This document shows, piece by piece, positions 46,491 through 55,622 of a stretch of DNA of 64,000 nt. A program made the position numbers and the translations under genes. Source of the DNA: a bacterium (GTDB lineage Bacteria; SZUA-182; DTGQ01); assembly GCA_023512255.1 (NCBI GenBank), contig JAILZY010000007.1, forward strand, positions 11,226-75,225, written 5' to 3'. A model generated the notes under the pieces. The model was not told where the DNA came from. It saw nothing but the letters and a program-made list of their open reading frames with translations, and did not search any database. Each line of letters opens with the position of its first letter. Positions within the stretch are counted from its first letter, which is position 1.

Positions 46491-48983
46491 ATGCTTGAAC
46501 AACCCTTTCAAAATAAGGACTTAGTCCTTAAGGTGTCCTCCAACTACGACCCGAAGAGGTTTGATCCGAATAAATACGAGGCTTTTTTAGATGCCCTTTG
46601 CGGGGACAGGGAGTATCAGAAAGAGGCCATTCGGGCGACGCTACGCTATTTTTTGGGGGGCGAATACAAAAGCCTCAAGGAACTGGCGGATGAAAACTAT
46701 AACCAAAACCCCAAGCTTCAAGAGAAGTATTCCTCTTTCGAGGATTTTCTTGCGCACCTGCAACTACCGGATAAGCTCTCCTGCTCCCTGGATCATGCGA
46801 CTGCCACAGGCAAAAGTTATGTGATGTATGGCATCGCCCGCATTATGCTTGCTGATGGAGCTATAGATCAGGTTTTGGTCCTGTGTCCTTCTAACACCAT
46901 TGAAGAAGGTTTAACGGAGAAGTTTCGGAGCCTATCCGCTGATAGAACCCTCAAAGACCTTCTGCCTACCGATTCCAAAGTTGCTAATCCCCGGATCATC
47001 AATGCCTCTAACACTATCCAAAAGGGGGACATCTGCATTGAGAACATCCACGCCACCTACAGCAACACCAAGTCGGCCATAGAAGACAGTCTTGTCGGGA
47101 AAGGTGAGCGAACTCTGGTATTGAATGATGAGGCGCATCATTTGATGAGCCCCTCCTCCAATACTGCCCTCAAAAAATGGAAGGAATTTTTACTTGATCC
47201 CAAATACGGCTTCAAATTTATCGTGAATGTTTCGGGCACCTGTTATATTGGGAATGACTATTTCACTGATGTCATTCATCGCTTTTCTTTAAGGGATTCC
47301 ATCGAGAAGAAGTTTATCAAATCTATCCGATATGTGGCGGAGGACTCCTCGGGCAGCGAGGGCGAGAAGTTTCAAAAGATTTACGATAATCATATTGAGA
47401 ATAAGACGGTCAAATATCGCAAGGTTAAACCTATCACCATCCTAGTTACCAAGAACATCGCCGCTTGCAAGCGTCTCACCGATAAACTGATCGATTTCCT
47501 TGCCAAAAAAGAAAATATCAGCAAGGAGCAAGCTGCCAAGAAGGTCTTAATTGTTACCTCTGCCAGCGAACACAAGGACAATATACCTATCCTGCGGAGT
47601 GTGGATGATAAGGACAATCCCATTGAGTGGATTACTTCCGTCAGTATGCTCTCCGAAGGCTGGGATGTGAAAAATGTCTTTCAGATCGTCCCCCATGAAG
47701 AACGGGCGTTCAATTCAAAGCTCCTTATTGCCCAGGTCTTGGGAAGAGGCTTGAGGGTGCCTGAGGTTTACAAGGGCAATCAGCCTGTAGTAACCGTTTT
47801 CAATCATGATAAGTGGTCAAAGAAAATCAAACACCTGGTAGATGAGGTTCTGGAACTTGAGAAGCGCGTATACTCTTATCCTGTTATGAAGAAAGAGGAT
47901 TATAACTTTGACCTTTACAACATTGATTACAAGCGTAACGAGGAGGAGGTTGAATACCCGCAGAAAGACCCCTATGAACTCCTGAAAAATGGTTACATCA
48001 ACTATTCGAGCCAGGCGGAGAAGGTAGAAAAGAACACAATCTATGCCAGGGCAGTCTCCGGCGAGCAGGATATCAAAAAGACGCTGATTGAATTAAAGAT
48101 GTATTCCATTGAAGAAGTAGCGCACGATGTCTTTAACCGTCTTTTTATTTATGATCAAGAGGCAGGAACGAGCTATAGAGAGCAGTTTCCTAAGGACAAG
48201 ATTGCAGAGATAATCAAGACCTCTCTTGAACGCATTAGCGACAAGACTGGCAAGCTGAGCGAGGCGAACCGTAATCAGACCCTAGCAGCATTTAGCGTGA
48301 TTAGAAGAAAGGGAGCAAAGAGCCTACGGCTAAGTATCGAAGACAAGGAACTCATCAAAATAAGCACCAGAAAAATCGGCAAAAACAGCTTAGGTGTAGG
48401 ATCACTTCGGCGTTATAGCACGGTCTTTTACGATGATTATTCCTTAAGCCTGGGGGAGGCGGCGGATAGAAAATTGCTAAAAGAGCTTGAGGAGGATGAG
48501 AGCCTTCCAAAATCTGCCCTGATAAAGGTGGAGAATAAATACAACTTCAAGACGCCTCTCAATTTGGTCCTGGTTTCCTACGAACCTGAACGCAGGTTTA
48601 TCCTGGGGTTGACTGACAAGCAGACAGCCAAGGAAATAGATGCCTGGATTAAGTCCCTCGATGTGGGTTTCTACAGTATCGAATACTCCTGGCGGAAGGG
48701 AGAGCATCCCAAGCAGGGAAGTTTCAATCCTGATTTCTTTATCAAGAAAGGCAATGACATTGTTGTAGTGGAAATTAAAATGGACAACGATGTATCCGAT
48801 GAGAATAGGGCTAAGCTCAGGTATGCAAGGGAGCACTTTGCCAAGGTAAACGAGTTGCAGCAGGAGCAGAAGTATTATTTCAAATTCCTCTCCCCGGGGA
48901 GCTTTGACCTATTTTTCGAGGCGCTCAGGAACGGCGCTTACAAGGACTTCAAATCCGAGCTTGAGAGAAAGTTAGAGGAATAG
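46491..48983 (+). CDS. res: Type III restriction enzyme Res subunit
   Basis: 830 aa. Helicase-like P-loop DHATATGKSYVMYG (about 100-113), DEAH box VLNDEAHHLMS, SAT-like NVSGTCY, and motif VI QVLGRGLRVPE. The C-terminal nuclease is PD-(D/E)xK: FNPDFFIKKGNDIVVVEIK. It cuts DNA in complex with Mod after ATP-driven translocation. The gene is full length, with GGAAGAGG upstream of the ATG at 46491. With an interrupted Mod, the Res subunit could be inactive, or dangerous to the cell if it still associates. Codon use does not stand out strongly by eye. Confidence 0.9.
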   Translation: MLEQPFQNKDLVLKVSSNYDPKRFDPNKYEAFLDALCGDREYQKEAIRATLRYFLGGEYKSLKELADENYNQNPKLQEKYSSFEDFLAHLQLPDKLSCSLDHATATGKSYVMYGIARIMLADGAIDQVLVLCPSNTIEEGLTEKFRSLSADRTLKDLLPTDSKVANPRIINASNTIQKGDICIENIHATYSNTKSAIEDSLVGKGERTLVLNDEAHHLMSPSSNTALKKWKEFLLDPKYGFKFIVNVSGTCYIGNDYFTDVIHRFSLRDSIEKKFIKSIRYVAEDSSGSEGEKFQKIYDNHIENKTVKYRKVKPITILVTKNIAACKRLTDKLIDFLAKKENISKEQAAKKVLIVTSASEHKDNIPILRSVDDKDNPIEWITSVSMLSEGWDVKNVFQIVPHEERAFNSKLLIAQVLGRGLRVPEVYKGNQPVVTVFNHDKWSKKIKHLVDEVLELEKRVYSYPVMKKEDYNFDLYNIDYKRNEEEVEYPQKDPYELLKNGYINYSSQAEKVEKNTIYARAVSGEQDIKKTLIELKMYSIEEVAHDVFNRLFIYDQEAGTSYREQFPKDKIAEIIKTSLERISDKTGKLSEANRNQTLAAFSVIRRKGAKSLRLSIEDKELIKISTRKIGKNSLGVGSLRRYSTVFYDDYSLSLGEAADRKLLKELEEDESLPKSALIKVENKYNFKTPLNLVLVSYEPERRFILGLTDKQTAKEIDAWIKSLDVGFYSIEYSWRKGEHPKQGSFNPDFFIKKGNDIVVVEIKMDNDVSDENRAKLRYAREHFAKVNELQQEQKYYFKFLSPGSFDLFFEALRNGAYKDFKSELERKLEE

Positions 48984-49261
48984 ATAGATTGATGGAAATT
49001 AACCGATGCCCCGACACCGAAGCCTGAATCTAAAGAAGTTTATTGGATTCAATACCTGAGCCTCTGATTGAGGAGTATTTCAAGCAGAAGATTGAAAGGA
49101 TTCTTTTCCCCTCAAAATTTTTGACTACTACCTGCCAGGATGTCGCCAAATCTGCGCCTTTGCTCCTCCAATTAAAGATTAATAAGTGGCCGGAGCCTGC
49201 GTTCAGTCAAGATGGGCGAGGGCAAGGGATCGCTAAGAGCAGCAATGGCTTTAATGGATAA

Positions 49262-49489
49262 AAATCTTCTCATTTTCAAGCTGCTACAGACAGCTTCAGA
49301 AGAAAGGATTGGGCCGAATATGGGCGATGCCAGGCGAAAATGCACCAGGCTATTCAGGACCTGTCAGCAGCCTTAGACAAAAGCGATAAGATGAAGCAGC
49401 AGATCAGCGACCATAATCATAAGAACCCCCAGCCTAAAAATCGCTACTCAGGGAAGGACTTGTCAAACAAGCTGGCCCACAGGCAATGA
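49262..49489 (+). pseudogene. UPF0182-like gene end (remnant)
   Basis: A stop-free frame of about 75 codons ends at TGA 49487-49489. It includes FRRKDWAEYGRCQAKMHQAI then QDLSAALDKSDKMKQQ. The pattern (R-x-x-D-W-A-x-Y-G, then a helix with Leu) matches the C-terminus of large UPF0182 membrane proteins. No start codon or upstream membrane part is present. It marks the right edge of the island. The assignment is by pattern only. Confidence 0.4.
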
Positions 49490-49515
49490 GAAAGATCAGC
49501 CCCCTATTTTTTGCC

Positions 49516-50520
49516 TTATCCGCCGATACTGTTCATGAAGCGATTACACTTTAGGGCTGAGAGTCGGCTTCGGTCAGGCCCTGAGGCTGGTTTGTTTTCA
49601 ATCCCCTTGATGAAAAGCTGCCGCAGCTCATCATCACTGCCCCCTGCCCGCAGGGCTGCTTTGATGTCTATCTCCTGGCTTGAGAAGAGGCAGCTTCTCA
49701 GTTTCCCATCCGCCGTGATCCTGATTCGGTTGCAGGTTGAGCAGAAGTGATTGCTCATCGGACTGATGAACCCGATCTTTCCAGCCGCCCCTCCCTCAAA
49801 TTGAAATAGTTGAGCCGGACCATTTTCTGAGCCTAATGAGGAGTCGCCACAGGTGGCTAAAGGGATGAGGGGGCGGTAGGCAGTAATAATCTCCTTTATC
49901 TGCTGACAGGAGAAAAATTGCCGCTCTTGCCAGAGCTGGCTGTTGCCGAGAGGCATGAATTCGATGAACCGGATGTGAAAAGGATAATTAAGGCTTAATT
50001 TGGCCAGATCCAAAACCTCATCCTCGTTGATCCCCCTTATGACCACCATGTTGATCTTAATGGGAAAAAATCCAATTTCTCTGGCCTTTTGAATCCCTCT
50101 CAAAACCTGGATCAGCCGATCATGGCCAGTGATATCTTGATATTTTTTTCGGTTTAAAGAATCAAGACTAATGTTTATCCTTCGAAGACCTGCCTTATAG
50201 AGATCAGGCGCCATTTGCTCTAGCAACACTCCATTTGTAGTCAGAGAAATATCCCTCACTCCCTCAAGCCGGGCAATCGCCTCTACCAGCTTAGTGACAT
50301 CTTTTCGGACCAGCGGATCTCCCCCAGTGAGACGAACCTTGCTGATTCCGCATCTGACCGCAATCTGAATTAAATGCAGAATTTCCTCATATGAGAGAAT
50401 CTGAGACCTTTCAAGCTGACGGAGTTTTTTAGGCGGCTGGCAGTAGATACACTTGAGGTTGCACTTGTCAGTAATTGACACACGGATGTAGTTGATCTGA
50501 CGCTGATGTAAGTCTAACAT
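49516..50520 (-). CDS. moaA: GTP 3',8-cyclase MoaA (molybdenum cofactor)
   Basis: 334 aa. Radical SAM cluster SITDKCNLKCIYCQPP, then the GGDP motif in VRLTGGDPLVRKD. A C-terminal second cluster is CSTCNRIRITADGKLRSC (C-x2-C-x13-C). The protein ends FMNSIGG, the usual Gly-Gly tail needed for activity. It converts GTP to a cyclised intermediate in the first step of molybdopterin synthesis. AAGGAAAGATT precedes the ATG. It is divergent from the mob-moeA pair, with a 363-bp spacer between them. Confidence 0.95.
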   Translation of the reverse strand: MLDLHQRQINYIRVSITDKCNLKCIYCQPPKKLRQLERSQILSYEEILHLIQIAVRCGISKVRLTGGDPLVRKDVTKLVEAIARLEGVRDISLTTNGVLLEQMAPDLYKAGLRRINISLDSLNRKKYQDITGHDRLIQVLRGIQKAREIGFFPIKINMVVIRGINEDEVLDLAKLSLNYPFHIRFIEFMPLGNSQLWQERQFFSCQQIKEIITAYRPLIPLATCGDSSLGSENGPAQLFQFEGGAAGKIGFISPMSNHFCSTCNRIRITADGKLRSCLFSSQEIDIKAALRAGGSDDELRQLFIKGIENKPASGPDRSRLSALKCNRFMNSIGG

Positions 50521-50883
50521 AATCTTTCCTTGCCAAAATTATGAACTAAAATTACAATATTCTCCTTATTTTTCATAAGGCCGAGCTTGATTAATAGACT
50601 GCGCCCTTGTTACATATCCAGGCAAGATGGGCCGAGATAATCACTAGGCGACCTTATCATTAACGTTATCATTATTAAGTATACCATTTATTAAGTATAC
50701 CATTGGTCTGCCATTTACTTCCACCGAATGAGAGAGTGTTTTTAAATATTTTTATTTTTTTTCTCAAGTGGCTATGGTAAAAAATAATGTCTAGTTGCAC
50801 ACTCTCTTTTAGTTACATGCTCTATTTTTAAAGATATTGGAAAGATACTAGAACTATTTAGAATTTAGAGAAGAGGATATCCC
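50521..50883. other. Divergent promoter region between moaA and mob genes
   Basis: No gene is seen. A 16-bp tandem duplication (ATTAAGTATACCATT) lies at 50674-50705. AT-rich ends on both sides suggest divergent promoters. No riboswitch structure was recognised. Confidence 0.5.
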
Positions 50884-51924
50884 GTGAAAGTAATTGTTAT
50901 TTCAGGCTCAAGTTCTAATGTCGGCAAAACCACCTTGGCCAAAGCAATCTGTGAAACCTTGCCTGGAGCCGTATTTGTCAAAATCGGTACCGGAGCCAGG
51001 AAAGAGACCTCCTCAGATATCCTGTATCCTTTTGGCACATCCTTTCGGGATATAGAGGCAGATCATTCTGGAGCAAGCTTTCTGATAATTGAAAGTAATC
51101 ACATTTTGACTGAACTTGATCCTGATCTTTGTATTTTTCTGGGGGGAAGCCCTGGCCGGGATGAAAAGCCATCCGCTGCTCTGGCTAGGCAAAAGGCCGA
51201 CATTGTCCGCGGCCAGAGGGTGAGTGGAGAAAAAGCCGCCGCTTTGGGCCGCAGACTCAATCTCTGCCTGGATAAAATCCACGAGCTTTGTTTTTTGGCG
51301 GGAGCAAATCCAGAACCTGTCAGTGCCATCATCATGGCCGGCGGATCAAGTTCTAGGATGGGGAGGAACAAGGCTCTCCTCAGCATGGCTGGCAAGACCA
51401 TGATCAGGCATATTTATGATACCTTGAGGCCGCTCTTTGACGAGGTGATTGTTTCGGTATCGAAGAAAGAGCACACCTCACTGATTCCAGAGGCCAATAC
51501 GGTGATTGATCTAAAATCTGGGCAGGGGCCGCTTATGGGGATCTACTCTAGCCTCAAGGCATCTTCCAGCCGGGTGAATTTCATCATCGCCTGCGATATC
51601 CCTACGGTTAACCTGCCCCTTTTAAGAAGGCTTCTATCCTGTTCTTGGCAATATGATATTGCTGTTCCATCATTTAAGCCGGGAGAATACGAGCCGCTTT
51701 TTGCCGTCTACACCAAAAAAGTGGCCGAGGCAGCCAAGACTCTCCTAGATCAGGATAGGAGGAGAATTTGTGAATTATTTTCCATCTGTAACACGAAGGT
51801 TGTGGAAATTGCCAACCACCTCTGGTATGCAAACCTAAATACTCCCTCCGATTATCAGGATTTTATTTCGAAGGAAAAGGATAAGAAGAAAAATAAGGAG
51901 GATGAAGAGCATGATTTATTTTGA
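50884..51924 (+). CDS. mobA: MobB-MobA fusion (molybdopterin guanylyltransferase)
   Basis: 346 aa starting at GTG 50884. The N-terminal domain (~1-140) has the P-loop ISGSSSNVGKTTLA of MobB-type GTPases, but the later part is atypical (IGTGARKETSSD). The C-terminal domain (~148-340) is MobA: IIMAGGSSSRMGRNKALLSM (nucleotide loop) and IIACDIPTVNLPLLRR (Asp-Pro-like metal site). It attaches GMP to molybdopterin. The last codons overlap moeA, and AAGGAGG for moeA lies inside its tail (51895-51901). The very basic KEKDKKKNKEDEEH tail is probably unstructured. Confidence 0.85.
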   Translation: MKVIVISGSSSNVGKTTLAKAICETLPGAVFVKIGTGARKETSSDILYPFGTSFRDIEADHSGASFLIIESNHILTELDPDLCIFLGGSPGRDEKPSAALARQKADIVRGQRVSGEKAAALGRRLNLCLDKIHELCFLAGANPEPVSAIIMAGGSSSRMGRNKALLSMAGKTMIRHIYDTLRPLFDEVIVSVSKKEHTSLIPEANTVIDLKSGQGPLMGIYSSLKASSSRVNFIIACDIPTVNLPLLRRLLSCSWQYDIAVPSFKPGEYEPLFAVYTKKVAEAAKTLLDQDRRRICELFSICNTKVVEIANHLWYANLNTPSDYQDFISKEKDKKKNKEDEEHDLF

Positions 51925-53101
51925 TGAAGCCTTGCAGATCGTATTGTCATCTGCGGTGGTAATAACGGAGAGTGAACACGTTGGCCTGAGCATGACGCTG
52001 GGAAGAATTCTGGCCAGTGATATCATTTCTGATATCGATATTCCACCCTTTGACAAATCAGCCATGGATGGCTATGCTTGTCGGGCGGCTGATCTTGATC
52101 GGCTGTTAAAAGTGATTGAAGTTATACCCGCCGGCTATCGACCCCAGAAGGTAATTGGCCAGGGAGAATGCTCAAAGATTATGACCGGAGCTATGGTTCC
52201 CGAAGGGGCTGACTGCGTGGTTATGGTTGAGCACACGCAGGAAGAGAATGGATTTGTGCGGGTGCTGAAAAAGGGCGGCCCGGCCAATATCTCCCCTAGG
52301 GCTGAAGACCTCAAGCAGGGAGATACAGTTTTGAGCCGGGGAACTATAATAACTCCCGCGGAAATCGCTGTCTTGGCCTCGGTTGGCTGTGATCCGGTGC
52401 CGGTTGTCCGAAGGCCGGTAGTTGGAGTTTTAGCCACCGGCAGTGAGCTGGTTGAGCCCTGTCAGAAACCTACCCCAGTTCAGATCAGAAACAGCAATAG
52501 TTATCAGCTCTGTGCCCAGATTGAGCGAGCAGGCTGTGTGTCTTGCTACTTTGGCATAGCTGAAGATAATCCGCAGATCATTGATCGGATGCTCAAGCAG
52601 GCACTTGCGGAATCCGATGTTGTCCTGCTGTCCGGCGGAGTATCAATGGGAGATTTTGACTTCGTGCCTGAAATCTTACGGCAAAACGGGGTCAGCCTCA
52701 AATTTGAAAAGGTGGCTATAAAGCCTGGCAAGCCGACCGTATTCGGCATTCGCGACGGTAGGCCGGGGGCCAGATATTTTTTTGGTCTGCCAGGCAATCC
52801 TGTTTCAACCTTTGTTTTGTTTGAGGTTCTGGTTAGACCATTTCTTTTCAAATTGATGGGAAGCTCTGATCAGCGGACACGGGTTATGGCCAGACTCAAA
52901 AAAGACCTGAGGCGTAAAAAAACAGATAGGCTAGAGCATATTCCTGTCTTTCTGAATGCTGACGGACTCGTTGATACGATTGACTACCACGGCTCTGCCC
53001 ATATTCACGCCTATACTAGGGCCAACGGAATCATAGTTATACCGCAAGGGGTTGAAGAAATCAAGGCGGATAGCCAAGTTTCGGTACTGTTGATAAATTA
53101 A
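51911..53101 (+). CDS. moeA: Molybdopterin molybdotransferase MoeA
   Basis: 396 aa from the ATG at 51911; AAGGAGG at 51895-51901 is nine bases upstream, whereas an ATG at 51902 touches it and is less likely. DIPPFDKSAMDGYA is the domain-I hallmark. TGAMVPEGADCVVMVE and VGVLATGSELVEP follow, then SGGVSMGDFDFVPE (Mo-binding loop) and a C-terminal domain. It inserts molybdate into adenylated molybdopterin. It overlaps the mobB-mobA fusion, so the two are translated together. Confidence 0.95.
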   Translation: MIYFDEALQIVLSSAVVITESEHVGLSMTLGRILASDIISDIDIPPFDKSAMDGYACRAADLDRLLKVIEVIPAGYRPQKVIGQGECSKIMTGAMVPEGADCVVMVEHTQEENGFVRVLKKGGPANISPRAEDLKQGDTVLSRGTIITPAEIAVLASVGCDPVPVVRRPVVGVLATGSELVEPCQKPTPVQIRNSNSYQLCAQIERAGCVSCYFGIAEDNPQIIDRMLKQALAESDVVLLSGGVSMGDFDFVPEILRQNGVSLKFEKVAIKPGKPTVFGIRDGRPGARYFFGLPGNPVSTFVLFEVLVRPFLFKLMGSSDQRTRVMARLKKDLRRKKTDRLEHIPVFLNADGLVDTIDYHGSAHIHAYTRANGIIVIPQGVEEIKADSQVSVLLIN

Positions 53102-53320
53102 TGGTTCTTTCGCTAATAAAGCGCGCAATTTTGGCGACCACAGGTGGCCGCCCCTGCGAAGTGCCCGACCGTAAAGGCTTATAACTTGACATAATGAGGT
53201 AGCGATAGACAAGAAAAATAATTATCTGGCTAGAAGGTTATAACTCATTATGGTTGGTTGCTGATTTATTGGGTAAATTGGATCTGCTCTCGCACTTGAC
53301 GAGGAAACCAGTTAGCTGCT
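53102..53320 (+). repeat. Dispersed repeat family 3, copy 1
   Basis: TGGTTCTTTCGCTAATAAAG at the left end is repeated at 59440 (TGGTTGTTTCGCTAATAAAG) and in short form near 40975 (GGTTCTATCGCTAA). ACTTGACGAGGAAACCAG at the right end (53291-53313) matches ACTTGGCGAGAAAACCAG near 41083. The ends are conserved while the middle differs, so this may be a mobile or decayed element. Limits are approximate. Confidence 0.45.
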
Positions 53321-53662
53321 ATAAGCTATTAAAAAGCGTAAGAATTAAAAATCTCTCCCGTCTTACTATGCGGATAAATTTTTAGAAGTTTTTGCCTTGT
53401 AATTCAATATATAAATTTGATATAATAAATTCGTTATTTAAATATTTAGGATTTAAATATTTAAGAATCTTGACTATACTTTTCAAAATAAAGCTACTGC
53501 CCCAATAATTCATCGATGATTCATCGAGAAAAACCAAAAAGAGGGGAGGAGTGAATTTTGACTTTCAGGTAGTTTGAATTTATGATGCTCAAACCCTTTT
53601 TGTATAGGTAGTTGTCGATGAGCCCGTAATGAAAAAATAACGACTTATCATTTCTCATCTCA
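53321..53662. other. AT-rich spacer
   Basis: No gene is seen. The region is AT-rich with short stuttered repeats (AAATATTTAGGATTTAAATATTTAAG). Confidence 0.5.
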
Positions 53663-53768
53663 CTATGCTTTTGCACTTTTTCTCCAAGGCCTTGATTTTA
53701 CTAGATTTGCTATTAGAGGTAACTTTCTAAGGATGTCAAGGCGCTAAGAAATTTCTGCAAAAGTGTAG
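53663..53768 (-). mobile_element. Hairpin element family 1, copy E (106 bp)
   Basis: Reverse orientation: it starts CTATGCTTTTGCACTTTT and ends TTCTGCAAAAGTGTAG. It is nearly identical to copy D (about four differences). Flanks ATCTCA (53657-53662 and 53769-53774) are identical. Confidence 0.9.
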
Positions 53769-54102
53769 ATCTCAAAGAATCCAGCTAATTTGAGAGAAAA
53801 ATCTATGATATAGGTTTGATATAGGTTTTATCTATGACTATTATTTTTGTTTAGTCAACAGTTGCTATTTCCCCAAACATGGGAAATATTATTATTCGTT
53901 AAATTAATTAATTTATCTCATTAGCTAATAAAAATTTCTCATTAGCCATATAAAAATTAATACATATAAAAATTAATATAGAGGAGGAAAGCATCTTTGT
54001 AGAGAACAGGAGGGGAGAAGTAAGCTTGACTTTTTTCGTAAGGTTAAATTGTTTTTAAGGTTAAATTTTTATTATCTTTTTAAGGTTTAAGGGGGTTTTT
54101 AC
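53769..54102. other. Leader of the secreted Pro/Thr-rich gene
   Basis: No gene is seen. Repeated AAGGTTAAATT units occur at 54030-54090. AAGGGGG ahead of the ATG at 54103 is a usable ribosome site. Confidence 0.5.
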
Positions 54103-54861
54103 ATGAAAAAGCTATTCAATTTCAAGACAGTAGCCGTAATGTGCAGTTTAGTCATGTTTTTGAGTCTGCTGATTTTCTCCAGTGCGCAGGCTCAGCTGCC
54201 AATGACCAGTTTTAGTCCGATCATGACTATCACTCCTCCTGCTCCGGGGACAACTCCACCAACCACTACACCTACGTTCAGCCCTACAGCCGCCTTGATG
54301 CCGACTCTGCCGACCTTCGGTGGCTTGGGTACGCCAGCCGCGACCTTTATGCCCGTTGTTCCCATTGGCATCCCAAGCGCTCCCAGCTGGTCAACAACAG
54401 GTACTACCCTGATGCCAAGTACGCCAACCCTAGGTGGATTTATCGGCACACCGCCTACCTCACCCTTTGGCGGCTGGCTTGGGGTATCACCCGCCGCCCC
54501 AGGATTGACTGGCTGGTTTGGCAAGGCCGTTATCAGTCCTACCACTGCCCCAACAGGTGCTCTGATGACCTTTACCCCGCCAGCTCCATCTACGCTTGGA
54601 GTTATGCCTTTTCTGCCCTCAACTCCGGTTGGCCTGATGACTGCTTTCTCCACTCCGGCAATTATGCCCTTTAGTCTGGCTGGTTTTGCCGCAGTTATGC
54701 CCATTGTTCCCCCTGCTCCTGCGGTCCCGGTCTTAGCTGCCCCAACAGTGGTTGCCCCAACAGTGGTTGCCCCAACAGCAGTTGCTCCAACAGTGGTTGC
54801 TCCAACAGCAGTTGCTCCAACAGTGGTTGCTCCAACAGTGGTTGCTCCAACAGTTATTTAG
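54103..54861 (+). CDS. Secreted Pro/Thr/Ala-rich low-complexity protein
   Basis: 252 aa. A classic signal peptide (VAVMCSLVMFLSLLIFSSAQ, cleaved after AQA) is followed by a mature part made almost only of Pro, Thr, Ala, Gly, Ser, Val and Met. Cysteine is absent after the signal. The C-terminus has eight 5-residue repeats APTVV/APTAV encoded by 15-bp units (54739-54858). Composition suggests an extended, surface-exposed or matrix protein. No family is recognised. AAGGGGG precedes the ATG. Two strong hairpins follow at 55101 and 55172. A second protein of similar style lies at 56448-57059. Confidence 0.75.
   Translation: MKKLFNFKTVAVMCSLVMFLSLLIFSSAQAQLPMTSFSPIMTITPPAPGTTPPTTTPTFSPTAALMPTLPTFGGLGTPAATFMPVVPIGIPSAPSWSTTGTTLMPSTPTLGGFIGTPPTSPFGGWLGVSPAAPGLTGWFGKAVISPTTAPTGALMTFTPPAPSTLGVMPFLPSTPVGLMTAFSTPAIMPFSLAGFAAVMPIVPPAPAVPVLAAPTVVAPTVVAPTAVAPTVVAPTAVAPTVVAPTVVAPTVI
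54739..54858 (+). repeat. Eight 15-bp repeats coding APT[V/A]V
   Basis: Units such as GCTCCAACAGTGGTT repeat eight times with few changes, and the final unit ends ATT before the stop. The high identity points to recent slippage, so the repeat number may vary between strains. Confidence 0.95.
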
Positions 54862-55100
54862 GATGATTTAGCCTTGCTTTAGGGAAAAAGGTAAGACTTG
54901 GAGGAAAGCCTTATTTGAGATATGGCCTTTAAGGGGATAAAACCTCAAACGGAAGGCGACTGCTCAAGCAGTGAATACAGGTATAGACAGAAGAGGAAGG
55001 AAATGCGCTTTTCATTTTTATAAGTCAAGCTTACCCTTATCCCCTCCTGATATTTCTTAGTCTTTAATGGAAGACTTCTTTAATTTCCTATCCCTTAATT

Positions 55101-55156
55101 GGGGAGCGGCTGCGAGGAAGGGTGAGGATAAAGCCTCACCCTTCCTCGCTCCCCTC
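55101..55156 (+). terminator. Large hairpin, probable terminator
   Basis: A perfect 15-bp inner stem CGAGGAAGGGTGAGG / CCTCACCCTTCCTCG (55113-55127 with 55134-55148) plus an outer GGGGAG/CTCCCC. The following T-run is weak (TCTT), so it may also be an mRNA-stabilising structure of the gene at 54103. Confidence 0.7.
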
Positions 55157-55171
55157 TTGCTTAACTGAAGT

Positions 55172-55211
55172 GAAATGCCTCTTGGTTTTACTTGACCCGA
55201 GGCATTTCTTA
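55172..55211 (+). terminator. Second hairpin with short T-run
   Basis: GAAATGCCTC (55172-55181) pairs with GAGGCATTTC (55199-55208), then TTATAT. It follows the larger hairpin by 15 bp. Confidence 0.65.
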
Positions 55212-55622
55212 TATCTTGCCTGGCCTTATACTTTCCCTAGCTATAATCACCCCTGCAACCCGCAACCCAATACCCTTCTCCCCTATTAGACTTTATCGTA
55301 AATATAACTAATTGAAAATAAATAACTTTTAAAAAACTAAGATTCAAACTAACTCTTTATATACTTTACATATCAATAGGTTACTTAAAACTCAATTTTA
55401 TTGGAAATGAAAATCTATAAATAATAATAAGTTATAAAAATAATTCACTACCGGACACTTTTATCGTCATTCCCGCGAAAGTGTTAATCCATGTATAGTT
55501 GTAGCAACCCTCTAGATTTCTGCCTACGCGGAATAACATGAAATGCCTGCACTTACAGGCACATACAAAACGGAGATAAAATGTGTCCGCTAGTGAGTAA
55601 AAGTGGTTAACATTTTGATATA
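55212..55622. other. AT-rich spacer without a gene
   Basis: Nothing clearly coding is seen. CCGGACACTTTTATCGTCATTCCCGCG-type sequence (55452-) and GTCCGCTAGTGAG near 55585 resemble decayed insertion-sequence ends, but no inverted pair was confirmed. Confidence 0.4.

Noticed and set aside
49043-49261. 72-aa open frame after res
   Set aside because: No start signal and no recognised family; probably part of decayed sequence before the UPF0182-like fragment.
50521-50883. Molybdenum-cofactor riboswitch between moaA and mob genes
   Set aside because: No conserved core or pairing pattern could be recognised by eye.
54192-54704. 170-aa leftward open frame opposite the Pro/Thr-rich gene
   Set aside because: It is the complement of a low-complexity coding region, where stop-free opposite frames are expected; no ribosome site or signal.
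54739-54858. Eight 15-bp repeats as a non-coding repeat array
   Set aside because: They are in frame within a signal-peptide-bearing protein and encode APT[V/A]V units.
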